From NCBI GenBank assembly GCA_964433675.1, contig CAYSSJ010000026.1, forward strand, positions 1 to 23,672: a stretch of DNA of 23,672 bases, given 5' to 3'. This document shows positions 14,169 to 23,672 of this stretch, piece by piece. Made by a program: the position numbers and the translations under genes. Position 1 is the stretch's first letter. Each line of letters opens with the position of its first letter. Under the pieces are notes generated by a model. The model did no database searches, had not been told where the DNA came from, and saw only the letters and a program-made list of their open reading frames with translations. Source of the stretch: CAYSSJ01 sp964433675 (GTDB taxonomy: Bacteria; Cloacimonadota; Cloacimonadia; Cloacimonadales; TCS61).

Positions 14169-15677
14169 CTATTCTCTCGCACTCATTGCATAAATAAAGC
14201 TTTTCAGTCTTTTCCGAATATTTGCAGACATTTCTATCTTATCTAGAATCTGGGCATCTGCTTTTCGGAAAATCCCAATTCTCTTTGTAAATATGATTAT
14301 TCCAAACAATACAAAAACTGTAAATATAAGTCTGTAGACAAAACCAATCGTGCTAATATTTATGAGCATGATAATAACAGTAGAAACAGGAAATAGAAAA
14401 GCGTTGTGATTTCTTACTCCGAATTTTCGATTCACAAATATCAGCCGTAGTATCGGAATCAGGCAAAAAACCAGAAAAGAGGATATCGCAGCTCCTACAA
14501 TCCCCATTATCGGCACCAATGTGATATCCAGCAAAATATTGAGTACTCCTGCTAAAATCCCCAAATATAAGATGATCTTTGTAAGATCAAAAGTAGTAAT
14601 GACACCGGTATAAGCCGCTGAGATCACAAAAAAGCTCTGAGATGCGACCAGGATCTTGAAAATAAGTATAGATTGATCGAAATCTGCACCATAGACAACC
14701 AAGAAAATATAATCACTGAATAATATCAGAATGGAGATGGCTATCATACCAACAAAACTTAGCTGGGGAATTATTCTCTTCAAATAATGATTCTTGATCT
14801 TTTCAATCTGACCGGTAGATTTGAACACCATAATCATTGGAGTGGAAATCGTTATGATCAGAGAAGTTCCCAAAAATGCTTGAATAGCATTCAAAAATTT
14901 ATATGCAGCATGGTACAATCCGACATCCTCGGTACTCATAAAATAATTGATAACATATAAATCTACCCAATTGACTATATAACCAGACCAACTAGCAAAC
15001 AAAAGCGGAAAACTGAAAATTATGACTTTCTTTAGTAACTTCCACTCAAACTTCAGGGGGAAAAAATAACTTAACTTGATGAATATGGCAGATAGGATAA
15101 CAGTTAATAAATCAGCAGTTAGAAATACTATCACCACATTCAAAACGGACAGTTCTACTATACCGGATATTAATAGCAATAATCCTAATAATATCAAAAC
15201 TTTATTTATGAACTTGCCGAATATAGCTTGAATATGAATTTTCCGAATTACTTTGAGGACTTCGAGCAAATATTCTTTCAAAAAATTTAGAAATACTCCC
15301 AATATGACGATAAGAGTTAGATTAGTTAACTGCAATCCCAAAAAATTATAGATGTTCTGTCTGAATCCCAGAAATAGAGAGACTATTATCAGAAATGAGA
15401 TCATATTGATCAACAGTAAAGTTCCGGTAGTTTTTCGGAAATCACCTTCTAGGACAAACTCCTCTTTAGCGAATCTCATCACCGCATTTCTAAGCCAATA
15501 CAAACCAAATAAATATAAGAGTGAAATTAAGCTCACAACCAGAGCAACTCGTCCATAATCTTCTGCTCCCAATCCACGCGCCTGTAGCGATTCCGAGGCT
15601 ATCATCAGAGGTATGGCAAGAGCAGTCGCTCCGGTTATCGAAATAGCATCCCAAAATGTCTTACGGATCTCTTTCAT
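14169..15677 (-). CDS. Polysaccharide/lipid-linked oligosaccharide flippase (Wzx-type, MOP superfamily)
   Basis: A 502-residue, very hydrophobic protein with about 12-14 membrane segments spread over its length. The N-terminal ARGLGAEDYGRVALVVSLISLLYLFGL is typical of Wzx/RfbX-like transporters (PST/MOP superfamily), as are a second repeat-like half starting with FPLLFASWSGYIVNWVDLYVI and the STEDVGLYHAAYKF motif. These flip undecaprenyl-linked glycans across the inner membrane. It is the last gene of the ligA-lpt operon. Its ATG overlaps the upstream gene's TGA by 4 bases, with GGAG in range. Next to a glycosyltransferase, surface-glycan export is the sensible reading. The substrate is unknown. 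Confidence 0.88.
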   Translation of the reverse strand: MKEIRKTFWDAISITGATALAIPLMIASESLQARGLGAEDYGRVALVVSLISLLYLFGLYWLRNAVMRFAKEEFVLEGDFRKTTGTLLLINMISFLIIVSLFLGFRQNIYNFLGLQLTNLTLIVILGVFLNFLKEYLLEVLKVIRKIHIQAIFGKFINKVLILLGLLLLISGIVELSVLNVVIVFLTADLLTVILSAIFIKLSYFFPLKFEWKLLKKVIIFSFPLLFASWSGYIVNWVDLYVINYFMSTEDVGLYHAAYKFLNAIQAFLGTSLIITISTPMIMVFKSTGQIEKIKNHYLKRIIPQLSFVGMIAISILILFSDYIFLVVYGADFDQSILIFKILVASQSFFVISAAYTGVITTFDLTKIILYLGILAGVLNILLDITLVPIMGIVGAAISSFLVFCLIPILRLIFVNRKFGVRNHNAFLFPVSTVIIMLINISTIGFVYRLIFTVFVLFGIIIFTKRIGIFRKADAQILDKIEMSANIRKRLKSFIYAMSARE

Positions 15678-16774
15678 CCCATCAACTCCGTTAACTTATC
15701 CAACTTATCAAAATGAGACATTGTGCTAGGGGTTTCTATTCGATTACAATTGACTTGCGATAATGCATTTGTCAAAGTCTTTTCCCACCTATCCCACACT
15801 GCTTGTTTAGTAATTATCGGATCTACATTATTTTCTCGACAGTATTGTTGGTGCATTAGTAAATGCCGATGGAACTCTTTGTATTCTATATCCATAATAT
15901 CCAACGTTTTTTTTACTGCCTCCTGCTTATCCAGCTTGTCGTGATTTATTGACCCCGAATTTTCGGATAGCATATAATAATCGGATACTTTTACAAGCTC
16001 ATCATAGTATCTTCCGTAGAGCTTATCAGGCGGTAGAGAGATTCTTACTTTATCCGCTCCTAAAATATACTTTTTAAACTGCCACAATATTCTCTTACTA
16101 TATGACAGGTTAGATTTGACCAGAGATTGCAGATTAAGATCATTCCGAATATTGTACGCATAGATCTTTGGAAAAGCAAGATTGGGATACAAATTCGCTT
16201 CGCTATCAATCACACACATATCATCAGCCACAAAAAAATATTCCTTTTTTCTGCACAATCTCAAGCTTAGAGAGGTCTTCCCTATACCGCCACTTCCACC
16301 TATCAAAATAGCAGATTTGTTTTTATCTGCTACAGCAGCACTATGCAGGATAGCAAAACCATCGAAGAAATAAATCGCAGGTAGCAAAACATTCTCGTTT
16401 ATTATCTGTCTCAGCCTTTCAGATAAAGATAAGAATTCTATATTATTCGTCTTTTTGAGATAATACAAAATAGGATTTTTTTCTTCATGTAACTGAACTT
16501 CACAATATACCTTTGCGTCTTTTTTTTGATATGCTACCGACCATTTGAGATAATGAATCACAAAACCATTCTCAATCTCATCATGGTCGTCGCTGAGCTT
16601 GGTTAAAACCTCGTAAGAGGTTTTATCTTTGATATTTACTACGACATCTGCATTAGATTCTGTATCGACAGTAGGATAATATCTCAACTGATCGTATAAA
16701 CTCTCTTGAGCACTATGATTCAAATCATCATTTACATTGAAAGAGAAAACCTTGCCGAAGATCTTATATTTCAT
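15674..16774 (-). CDS. HPr kinase-like P-loop protein
   Basis: A 366-residue protein. The N-terminal part (1-125) has no recognised domain. The middle resembles the HprK/phosphorylase kinase core: LHSAAV (143-148), Walker A GGSGGIGKTS (159-168), then FVADDMCVID (181-190), matching the 'LVADD.VEI' segment after the P-loop of HprK. The C-terminal region is helical and charged, without an obvious family. HprK phosphorylates HPr on serine. HprK-related kinases also occur in exopolysaccharide clusters and in lasso-peptide clusters, where one modifies the peptide. No HPr, PqqD or precursor gene is visible here. It sits 3 bases after the glycosyltransferase gene and overlaps the flippase gene by 4. 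A regulatory or modifying kinase of glycan assembly is inference. Confidence 0.72.
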   Translation of the reverse strand: MKYKIFGKVFSFNVNDDLNHSAQESLYDQLRYYPTVDTESNADVVVNIKDKTSYEVLTKLSDDHDEIENGFVIHYLKWSVAYQKKDAKVYCEVQLHEEKNPILYYLKKTNNIEFLSLSERLRQIINENVLLPAIYFFDGFAILHSAAVADKNKSAILIGGSGGIGKTSLSLRLCRKKEYFFVADDMCVIDSEANLYPNLAFPKIYAYNIRNDLNLQSLVKSNLSYSKRILWQFKKYILGADKVRISLPPDKLYGRYYDELVKVSDYYMLSENSGSINHDKLDKQEAVKKTLDIMDIEYKEFHRHLLMHQQYCRENNVDPIITKQAVWDRWEKTLTNALSQVNCNRIETPSTMSHFDKLDKLTELMG

Positions 16775-16777
16775 TCA

Positions 16778-17839
16778 TCAATCCCCGAGAAGCTTATATA
16801 AAGCTTGTTTTCTCTTCTCTATCCCATAATTACTCACAATTCTCTGTCTCGCTTTTTCACCTAAGACCTCATCAGAAGAGAGCGCTTTTTCCAATAACTT
16901 TTTTGCCAAATTCACATCTTTATAATCCAACACAAATCCAACTTCACCGATAGCGTCCGGTATGCCACTGATCGCAGAGCCTACCGGCACACATTCACAT
17001 AGCATGGCTTCGCACAAAGTATTGGGAAGTCCTTCAGAAAGAGAAAATTGAGCTATCACTTTAGACTCTGCATAGAGTTTTCTTAGTTCTTCTGTATCGA
17101 CATGCATTTTCAAAGTGACATTATCGGAGACTATTCTCTTAAGATTGTTATAGTATTGCCCGTCAAAACCTACCAATAAAAAATCTACCCCCGGCATCAT
17201 TTTGGCCAATTCAATGAGCAAATCGAATCCTTTCAGTCTAATGCGTATTTCATCTGAGATGCTGGCAACGGCTATTACACGCCTTTTCTTTTCTTCTTGC
17301 GGTATTTTCTGCCAAAATTTAGCATCGTATCCGGTTGGAATCACCCTGATATTTGCATCTGTTTTTATAAAATGCTCAAATCCTATCATACTATCCGGTG
17401 CATAAGGGGATTTCTGGCTATATATCAAGCTCTTATCTACCGGACAAATATAATCAGCATAACGATAAGAGAGTTTTGCACAAGCAATCCTGAGTTGGTT
17501 TGAACAAAAAATCCCGTACCCGAGTTCAGGCAGAGAAACAGCATCATAACCGCCAATTATCAAAATCGTTTTTCTTCCTGTTATCTTACCTATCAGAATC
17601 GGGACAACGGAGTGATAATCTGCAAACCAACACAGTATAGTCTGTGTCGAATATGTGTTTGCCAACATTTTAAATGTCAGATAAAATATCTCCCACATGA
17701 ATTTCAACATATTTTTAGAAGGGATGTAATAGTGAGACTTAAGATGGTATTTTTCTCTCAGTAGTTCTTTGTCTCGATTGACAAAAGTAGAGTTCATCGG
17801 ATGGATAAAAAAGACTTTGTGCTGCCTACTCTTTTTCAC
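16778..17839 (-). CDS. GT4-family glycosyltransferase
   Basis: A 353-residue GT-B glycosyltransferase. The N-terminal half carries a cytosolic Rossmann-like domain with IIGGYDA (95-101). The C-terminal half has VIPTGYD, RLKGFDLLIE (201-210, with the basic residue that binds the nucleotide-sugar phosphates), VDFLLVGFDG, and SLSEGLPNTLCEAMLCECVPVGS with the E-x7-E pair (Glu269, Glu277) typical of GT4. It transfers a sugar from a nucleotide sugar to a lipid-linked or LPS acceptor. The start is GTG, overlapping the TGA of the lptG-like gene in GTGA (17839-17836). Adjacent LPS export and flippase genes suggest LPS core or O-chain-like work. The sugar is unknown. Confidence 0.9.
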   Translation of the reverse strand: MKKSRQHKVFFIHPMNSTFVNRDKELLREKYHLKSHYYIPSKNMLKFMWEIFYLTFKMLANTYSTQTILCWFADYHSVVPILIGKITGRKTILIIGGYDAVSLPELGYGIFCSNQLRIACAKLSYRYADYICPVDKSLIYSQKSPYAPDSMIGFEHFIKTDANIRVIPTGYDAKFWQKIPQEEKKRRVIAVASISDEIRIRLKGFDLLIELAKMMPGVDFLLVGFDGQYYNNLKRIVSDNVTLKMHVDTEELRKLYAESKVIAQFSLSEGLPNTLCEAMLCECVPVGSAISGIPDAIGEVGFVLDYKDVNLAKKLLEKALSSDEVLGEKARQRIVSNYGIEKRKQALYKLLGD

Positions 17840-18924
17840 ACTTCAGCTCTTATCAAAAAATAAATGCCGAGAATAGCAAATATGAGATTGGGCAACCAAG
17901 CAGCTAATAATGGTGAGATAACTTCGTTGTGTCCCATACTCTGACTGAGCTTGAGCGCATATAGGTAAACGAAACAAACTACCAAACCTATCGCAAAGAC
18001 CCAACCTCGACCGCGACTCCGATTGGAAGTTGATAACAATGGAATACAGAAAAATAAAATGATCACATTTGCGAATGGAAAAGAGATTTTGAAATACAAT
18101 TCCGTTAGTTCATAATGAAACTTCTCACCTATCCTTTTTAATCTCTGAATATACTCGTGAAGTTCGAAAAAATTCATTGCCATCGGTTTTTTGGCACTTT
18201 TAATAAAATCTACAGGAGTCACATTGATCTCATCCAATTCAGTCTCTTCGAAAAACCTACTTTCAACCAGATTATCATTCTCAAAAGATCTGATATAAGC
18301 ATTCGTGAATATCCATCTGTCGTCTTCCCATACGGCATCAGAAGCCGTTATCTTTCTTTCAATTCTACCGGTATTTGGATCGTATTGGGTGATATCGACT
18401 GTTTTCATCAGATTCTTATAACCATCAAAATGACCGATATAAAATAAACGATTATCTTCACCCAGATAATGAATATGAGAACGCAACATCTCATCTTCCA
18501 CTATTACCCCGCGTATCTGTTCACTATACAGATATTGGCGGTGCTCTTCTGCCTTGGGAAGTACAAGATCACCGAATATCATGATAAATATCATGAATAT
18601 AAAACCGACCCAGAACAAAGGAAAAACCATCCTGCCTATACTGACACCGGCACTTCTGATAGCGATGGATTCGTTGTATCTGGATAGAGTATTCATCAGA
18701 AACAATCCGGATAAGAGAACGATCACCGGCGATGTAAGGACAAATAGATATGGTAATCGCAAAACAAAATAAAGTAGCATCGCATCGGGAGAGGCACCGC
18801 TTCTAATTAGCCTGGGCATCCGATCTGATATATCTACTACTAAAAACAATACCGAGAAAGCCAATGTTATTATCGCAAACATTTTGATATATTCAGATAA
18901 GATGTAACGATCTAAAATTCTCAT
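17836..18924 (-). CDS. lptG: LptF/LptG-family permease, probable LptG
   Basis: A 362-residue YjgP/YjgQ-family membrane protein (normal length). The N-terminal MRILDRYILSEYIKMF is characteristic. Three membrane segments lie at about 13-33, 53-77 and 98-118, followed by a periplasmic beta-jellyroll (about 125-265). Three more segments occupy the C-terminal part (about 275-360). LptF and LptG pair with the LptB ATPase to extract LPS from the inner membrane and pass it to LptC/LptA. Its ATG overlaps the TGA of the upstream LptF-like gene (18924-18921), and the two are clearly a pair. The LptG label rests on order (second of two) and the conserved N-terminus. LptB, LptC and LptA are not in the window. 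Confidence 0.88.
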   Translation of the reverse strand: MRILDRYILSEYIKMFAIITLAFSVLFLVVDISDRMPRLIRSGASPDAMLLYFVLRLPYLFVLTSPVIVLLSGLFLMNTLSRYNESIAIRSAGVSIGRMVFPLFWVGFIFMIFIMIFGDLVLPKAEEHRQYLYSEQIRGVIVEDEMLRSHIHYLGEDNRLFYIGHFDGYKNLMKTVDITQYDPNTGRIERKITASDAVWEDDRWIFTNAYIRSFENDNLVESRFFEETELDEINVTPVDFIKSAKKPMAMNFFELHEYIQRLKRIGEKFHYELTELYFKISFPFANVIILFFCIPLLSTSNRSRGRGWVFAIGLVVCFVYLYALKLSQSMGHNEVISPLLAAWLPNLIFAILGIYFLIRAEV

Positions 18925-20225
18925 TTTTTCCCTATTCTACGCTTTATCTTTTCCCAGTATTTCTGGAAATCTATAAATGTCATTTCTTTCATAGAATGTA
19001 TGATCAGATAAATGCCAATAACTCCAAAAACGATATTGGCAAACCACATAGCCATAAATGGGGATACCACGGCATTATCGGCTAATTCCTCACCTAGAGT
19101 TAGTGCTCCATAGTAGATCAGGAATACCACTGCACTCACGGTGAATGCCATCCCAACTCCACTTGATCGTGTCATCATGCCGATAGGAACTCCTATTAGA
19201 ATAAATATTAAACAAGCGATGGCAATAGCATATTTCTTATGGATCTCCACTTGATATCTGCGGATGGAGCGTTCTACACTTTCTATCTTATCCTGTCTGA
19301 TCGAATGTAGATTGCGATTTCTTCTTAATTCGTTTCGCTCAGACTGACTCAACGACTCTTTGTTTTCTAACCTTTCGATAGTCGTGAGTATCTGTTGCTT
19401 TTCAGTTTCCAGTTCCTGTTTTTCCATCCTTTTTTCTTCTATGATAGCCATCATTGCTCTAGAGCTAAGTTCTCTATCACTACGATGCTCGGTTCCTTCA
19501 GGATTGAGCTGATAGCCTAGATCGGGCTGGATCAGCGAATATTTATCAAAATTCGTAACCTGGTATTTATCTGGATCTTGGGGATCTCGCTCATGCAACT
19601 GTCCGTTATACAATGTCAACAACAGGCTATTCCCACCATCAGAAAGAACTATATGCCCTCTTTCTGCGCTGATAGTTTGAGGAAAAGTGGAGTCTTGGCG
19701 ATTGTATATCACAATGCCGCGAAGCTCATCCTCATGCCGTTCTCTAGCATAAATAGTATAATTCTTTGTCGTATTGAACATACCGGGAGTAATAGCAGTT
19801 ATCGGACGACGATAATTTGCTTGGATCATCAAATTCTTCAGTCGATGATTTGTCTCAGGTAAAATCTCGTTATTAAAATAGATCATAAATCCCGATAACA
19901 ATATTGCTGCCAGAAATACTGGTTTGATCATCTTGATAATATTTATCCCACAAGATTTGAACGCTGTGATCTCATTATCGACCGACATTCTCCCAAATGC
20001 CATGATCGTAGCTAATAATACAGCCATCGGCACAGTCAATGCCAGTATAAATGGCAAGCTATAACCGAAAATAGAGACGATCATCACAAAGTCCAATCTC
20101 TTATCTATGATGATCTCCAAAAGCTCTATTATCTTGTCTAATAGCATCACGAAAGTAACTACGACCAAAGATATGACAAATGGTCGGATATTCTCTCGTA
20201 ATATATATCTTTCCAGCAACCTCAT
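18921..20225 (-). CDS. lptF: LptF/LptG-family permease, probable LptF, with coiled-coil insertion
   Basis: A 434-residue YjgP/YjgQ-family permease. It has the family MRLLERYILRENIRPF start, membrane segments near 14-36, 55-75 and 100-117, a periplasmic domain (about 125-240) and three C-terminal segments (about 333-410). It is about 70 residues longer than a typical LptF. The extra length is a charged, Lys/Glu-rich, coiled-coil-like stretch at about 255-330 between the periplasmic domain and the fourth membrane segment. It works with the downstream LptG-like partner in the LPS extractor. Its ATG shares one base with the TAA of ligA (20225), with no strong SD of its own, so translation is probably coupled to ligA. 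Confidence 0.88.
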   Translation of the reverse strand: MRLLERYILRENIRPFVISLVVVTFVMLLDKIIELLEIIIDKRLDFVMIVSIFGYSLPFILALTVPMAVLLATIMAFGRMSVDNEITAFKSCGINIIKMIKPVFLAAILLSGFMIYFNNEILPETNHRLKNLMIQANYRRPITAITPGMFNTTKNYTIYARERHEDELRGIVIYNRQDSTFPQTISAERGHIVLSDGGNSLLLTLYNGQLHERDPQDPDKYQVTNFDKYSLIQPDLGYQLNPEGTEHRSDRELSSRAMMAIIEEKRMEKQELETEKQQILTTIERLENKESLSQSERNELRRNRNLHSIRQDKIESVERSIRRYQVEIHKKYAIAIACLIFILIGVPIGMMTRSSGVGMAFTVSAVVFLIYYGALTLGEELADNAVVSPFMAMWFANIVFGVIGIYLIIHSMKEMTFIDFQKYWEKIKRRIGKK

Positions 20226-22246
20226 TACTCTACCATTTTCATAAACTCTTTTTCATCAATTACGGTCACGTTTTCCAGCTTATTTGCTTTGTCAAGCTTT
20301 GATCCGGGATTCTCTCCCACGATCAGGTAATCGAGATTTTTGCTGACACTCGATAAAGTCTTACCTCCGAGTTTTTCTATGTATTCATATATCTCTTTAC
20401 GTCCAAAGTTTGCGAGTGATCCGGTGACTAAAAATGTCTTCCCTGATAGTTTATCACTTTTGGTTTCTTCTTTTTTTTCAAATTGTAATCCTGCTTCTCT
20501 TAATGCTTTGATAGTTTTGATACTCTCGGAATTTCTAAAAAAATCATATAATGATTTTGCGATTTTCGAGCCAATTTCCGGTATCGCTTCGAATTCTTCG
20601 ACGTCTGCATCCATCATTTTTTTTATATCACCAAAATAGTCTGCCAATATACGGGAGGTTTTCACACCGACATAGCGAATCCCTAATCCATACAGAACTC
20701 TATAAAAAGGTTGATTTTTAGACTCTTCGATAGCTTCTCTAAGATTCCGCACCGATTTCTCGGCTTGTTTCTCAAATTTTAGGATTTCATCATAATTAAG
20801 GTGATATAGATCTTCAATGTTGCTCACCATCTTTTTTTCTATCAACTGTCTGATCATAGATTCACCCAAACCCTCGATATCGAGTGCATCTCTGGTAACA
20901 AAATGCTCTATTCTGCGCTGTATCTGAGCCGGACAGTTTATATTACTACAATAAACAATCACACCATCAGGTTCTTTTTTCAGTGGAGTGAGACATACCG
21001 GACAGTTTTCGGGAAACTTGATCTCTTCGTTCTTTTCTCTGTTCTTATCTTCAACCACTCGAATTATTTTGGGGATGATATCTCCGGATTTCACCACTAT
21101 TACCCGATCACCGATTTTTGCACCGAGTCTTTTGATCTCATCTTGATTATGAAGAGTGGCATTGGAAACTCTGGTTCCGGCTATTCGAACCGGTTTAAGT
21201 CTGGCTACTGGCGTAACTGCTCCTGTTCTTCCCACTCTGAAATCAACATCAACCAGTACCGTCTCTTTCTCCTCAGCTTTGAATTTGTATGCGATCGCCC
21301 ATTTGGGACTTTTGGAAGTATATCCGAGCTTTTGCTGAAGCTCAAAATCATCTACTTTGATCACTACCCCGTCGATCTCGTAGGGTAGCTCGTCGCGATG
21401 TTCTTCCCAATAACGACAGTAAGCATCGATTTCATCAGGTTGCGAAACTTTCTTATTATGTGGACTTACATTAAATCCCAGTTTAGCCAAAAAATCCAAC
21501 AGCTCCGATTGACTTTTGATCTTTTGTTCATCAAACAAACCGGTCGAATATATGATAGATTGGAGCTTGCGCTCGGCTACGATGCTACTGTCTTTTAGTT
21601 TGATCGTACCGGCAGCAGCGTTTCTGGGATTGGCAAACAGAGATAATTCGTTCTCTTCTCTCTCTTTATTTATCCTTTCGAACTCGTTTTTGGGTAGGTA
21701 GATCTCTCCTCGTACTTCAATTGGTCTGCTATAATCAATCTTAGTTGGGATAGATTGTATCGTTTTTACATTATTTGTGACAACCTCACCCTTGTATCCA
21801 TCACCTCGAGTAGTGGAGTGGATAAGTTTACCCTTCTCATAATAGAGGTTGATGCTGAAACCATCTACCTTATGTTCCAAAGTTTGTTCGGGAAAGTTAC
21901 CATAGCTTTGCTGGATTTTTTGCAGAAAAGAGTGTACTTCTTCCAACGAATAAGCATTGTCTAAACTGTACATTCGAACTTTATGCTCTATTACCTTTAC
22001 TTCTTCAGATTCTTTTTCAACTTTTTTTATCTTATCTTCTGGTATATCCGAGCCAACTTTCTGAGTAGGCGAAGCTTCATCTTTATACTGAGGATATTTT
22101 TCTTCCAGCTCTTGCAGTCTTTTTACCAATTGGTCATATTCATAGTCCGAAATCTCAGGTTTTGCTTTCTCATAATATAGTTTGTTATGATAGCGAATTT
22201 TTTCTCTTAGACTTTCTATCTCTTCTCTTACAAAAAGATCATCCAC
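20225..22246 (-). CDS. ligA: NAD-dependent DNA ligase
   Basis: LigA (673 residues from this start) seals nicks in replication and repair using NAD+. Domain order is intact: Ia domain with YHN.LYY and SDYEYD, then adenylation at KVDG (about Lys126), TRGDG, VRGEIY, NPRNAAAGT, EIDGVVIKV and WAIAYKF. The OB fold carries RTGAVTPVA.L.PV, followed by a four-Cys zinc motif (CPVC ... CSNINC), helix-hairpin-helix repeats and a C-terminal BRCT domain (LSGKTFLVTGSL to the end). I chose GTG at 22246 because AGGAGG (22259-22254) is seven bases upstream; GTG at 22249 is also possible. The in-frame ATG at 22297 has no SD. A weak promoter (TTGCTC-16-TAAATT, 22297-22270) is possible. First gene of the lpt operon. 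Confidence 0.96.
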   Translation of the reverse strand: MDDLFVREEIESLREKIRYHNKLYYEKAKPEISDYEYDQLVKRLQELEEKYPQYKDEASPTQKVGSDIPEDKIKKVEKESEEVKVIEHKVRMYSLDNAYSLEEVHSFLQKIQQSYGNFPEQTLEHKVDGFSINLYYEKGKLIHSTTRGDGYKGEVVTNNVKTIQSIPTKIDYSRPIEVRGEIYLPKNEFERINKEREENELSLFANPRNAAAGTIKLKDSSIVAERKLQSIIYSTGLFDEQKIKSQSELLDFLAKLGFNVSPHNKKVSQPDEIDAYCRYWEEHRDELPYEIDGVVIKVDDFELQQKLGYTSKSPKWAIAYKFKAEEKETVLVDVDFRVGRTGAVTPVARLKPVRIAGTRVSNATLHNQDEIKRLGAKIGDRVIVVKSGDIIPKIIRVVEDKNREKNEEIKFPENCPVCLTPLKKEPDGVIVYCSNINCPAQIQRRIEHFVTRDALDIEGLGESMIRQLIEKKMVSNIEDLYHLNYDEILKFEKQAEKSVRNLREAIEESKNQPFYRVLYGLGIRYVGVKTSRILADYFGDIKKMMDADVEEFEAIPEIGSKIAKSLYDFFRNSESIKTIKALREAGLQFEKKEETKSDKLSGKTFLVTGSLANFGRKEIYEYIEKLGGKTLSSVSKNLDYLIVGENPGSKLDKANKLENVTVIDEKEFMKMVE

Positions 22247-22362
22247 CACATTTCCTCCTTTTATGACAAAATTTATGAGGTATTGATTTATGAGCAATGT
22301 TTTTCTTTGGGAGCAGGGTTTGGACAGGTGTAAATTACGTCAATATATTGGGTGGAATCAAT

Positions 22363-22381
22363 AAAAAAAGGCTTATTGGAG
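22363..22381 (-). terminator. U-tract after the extended 5S stem, probable rRNA operon terminator
   Basis: On the minus strand the 5S distal arm CTCCAATAAGCC (22381-22370) runs straight into seven T (22369-22363). The arm pairs with 22490-22501, so the 5S terminal helix itself could act as the terminator stem. That stem is long-range, and no separate local hairpin is seen before ligA. Confidence 0.55.
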
Positions 22382-22495
22382 TCGGCGACCTACTCTTCCA
22401 CACTGTTTCCGGTGCAGTACCATCGGCGCTGGTGAGCTTAACTTCTGTGTTCGGTATGGGAACAGGTGTATCCTCACCGCTATAGCTGTCTCCAA
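22376..22495 (-). rRNA. rrf: 5S ribosomal RNA
   Basis: About 120 nt. The 5S core matches the bacterial consensus: a TAGCGGTGAGG region near the 5' end, then CCCATACCGAACACAGAAGTTAA (loop B/C region), CGCCGATGGTACTG and GAGAGTAGG-like GAAGAGTAGGTCGCCG. The ends pair as TTGGAG/CTCCAA. The pairing continues outward for six more bases on each side (to 22370 and 22501), so exact mature ends are uncertain by several bases. A 45-nt spacer separates it from 23S. Confidence 0.95.
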
Positions 22496-22500
22496 TAAGC

Positions 22501-22519
22501 CATCTATCAAAAATAGATG
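22501..22519 (-). other. Hairpin in the 23S-5S spacer
   Basis: CATCTA (22501-22506) and TAGATG (22514-22519) form a 6-bp stem with a 7-base loop in the internal spacer. Such spacer stems can be processing sites, but the stem is short and AT-rich. Little more can be said. Confidence 0.35.
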
Positions 22520-22540
22520 TGAGATAGAGAAAAAAGATAA

Positions 22541-23672
<1,132 letters not shown>

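Noticed and set aside
22247..22297. ATG at 22297 as the ligA start
   Set aside because: No Shine-Dalgarno, and it adds a hydrophobic stretch not seen in LigA. GTG at 22246/22249 follows AGGAGG.
22502..22540. tRNA gene in the 23S-5S spacer
   Set aside because: The spacer is only 45 nt and has no cloverleaf or T-loop sequence.

Overview
The window looks like chromosome from a Gram-negative (diderm), anaerobe-like bacterium of the FCB kind, most likely Candidatus Cloacimonadota or a close relative. This is inferred from protein style, not from a search. The evidence is lipid A and LPS export genes, three secreted proteins that share a C-terminal 'NPFNPxT...SGVYxY...LL[IL]K' module, low-to-moderate GC, and ordinary bacterial 23S and 5S rRNA. 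Most of the window is housekeeping or envelope DNA. I see no CRISPR array, prophage, insertion sequence, tRNA or toxin-antitoxin pair.

Layout, left to right. Positions 1-418 hold the first codons of a leftward gene at the edge. The rest of that stretch is an unusual gene-free region of degenerate 7-bp tandem repeats and two palindromic hairpins. A large leftward gene (419-3604) encodes a secreted GLUG-repeat protein. A divergent intergenic region leads into a tight rightward operon: YjbQ-family protein, lpxB, a DUF374 acyltransferase and a PLP aminotransferase (3938-7248). After a 367-bp spacer with two possible tiny ORFs comes a small secreted protein (7616-8317). A second rightward operon follows: a Ptb/Pta-family acyltransferase, rpiB and glyA (8566-11204). 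Then come a DUF6765-like protein (11383-12357) and a third secreted protein with the shared C-terminal module (12405-14132).

A bidirectional terminator (14141-14167) separates this rightward half from a leftward six-gene operon. In transcription order that operon is ligA, lptF-like, lptG-like, a GT4 glycosyltransferase, an HPr-kinase-like P-loop protein and a Wzx-type flippase (22246 down to 14169). Junctions overlap by 1-4 bases or leave 3 bases. Upstream of ligA on the same strand lie the 5S rRNA and the 3' part of the 23S rRNA, which runs off the right edge.

Working together: lpxB and the DUF374 protein fit lipid A/lipid assembly. LptF/LptG supply the membrane half of the LPS exporter. 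The glycosyltransferase and flippase suggest surface-glycan synthesis. The HPr-kinase-like protein in that operon is the least explained gene. The three secreted proteins are probably exported and anchored through a type-IX-like C-terminal signal, but no secretion machinery is in the window. I found no clear new multi-gene system. The best leads are the heptad-repeat region and its echo directly after stop codons, the HPr-kinase-like gene, a GlyA with an active-site-proximal insertion, and an LptF with a coiled-coil insertion.
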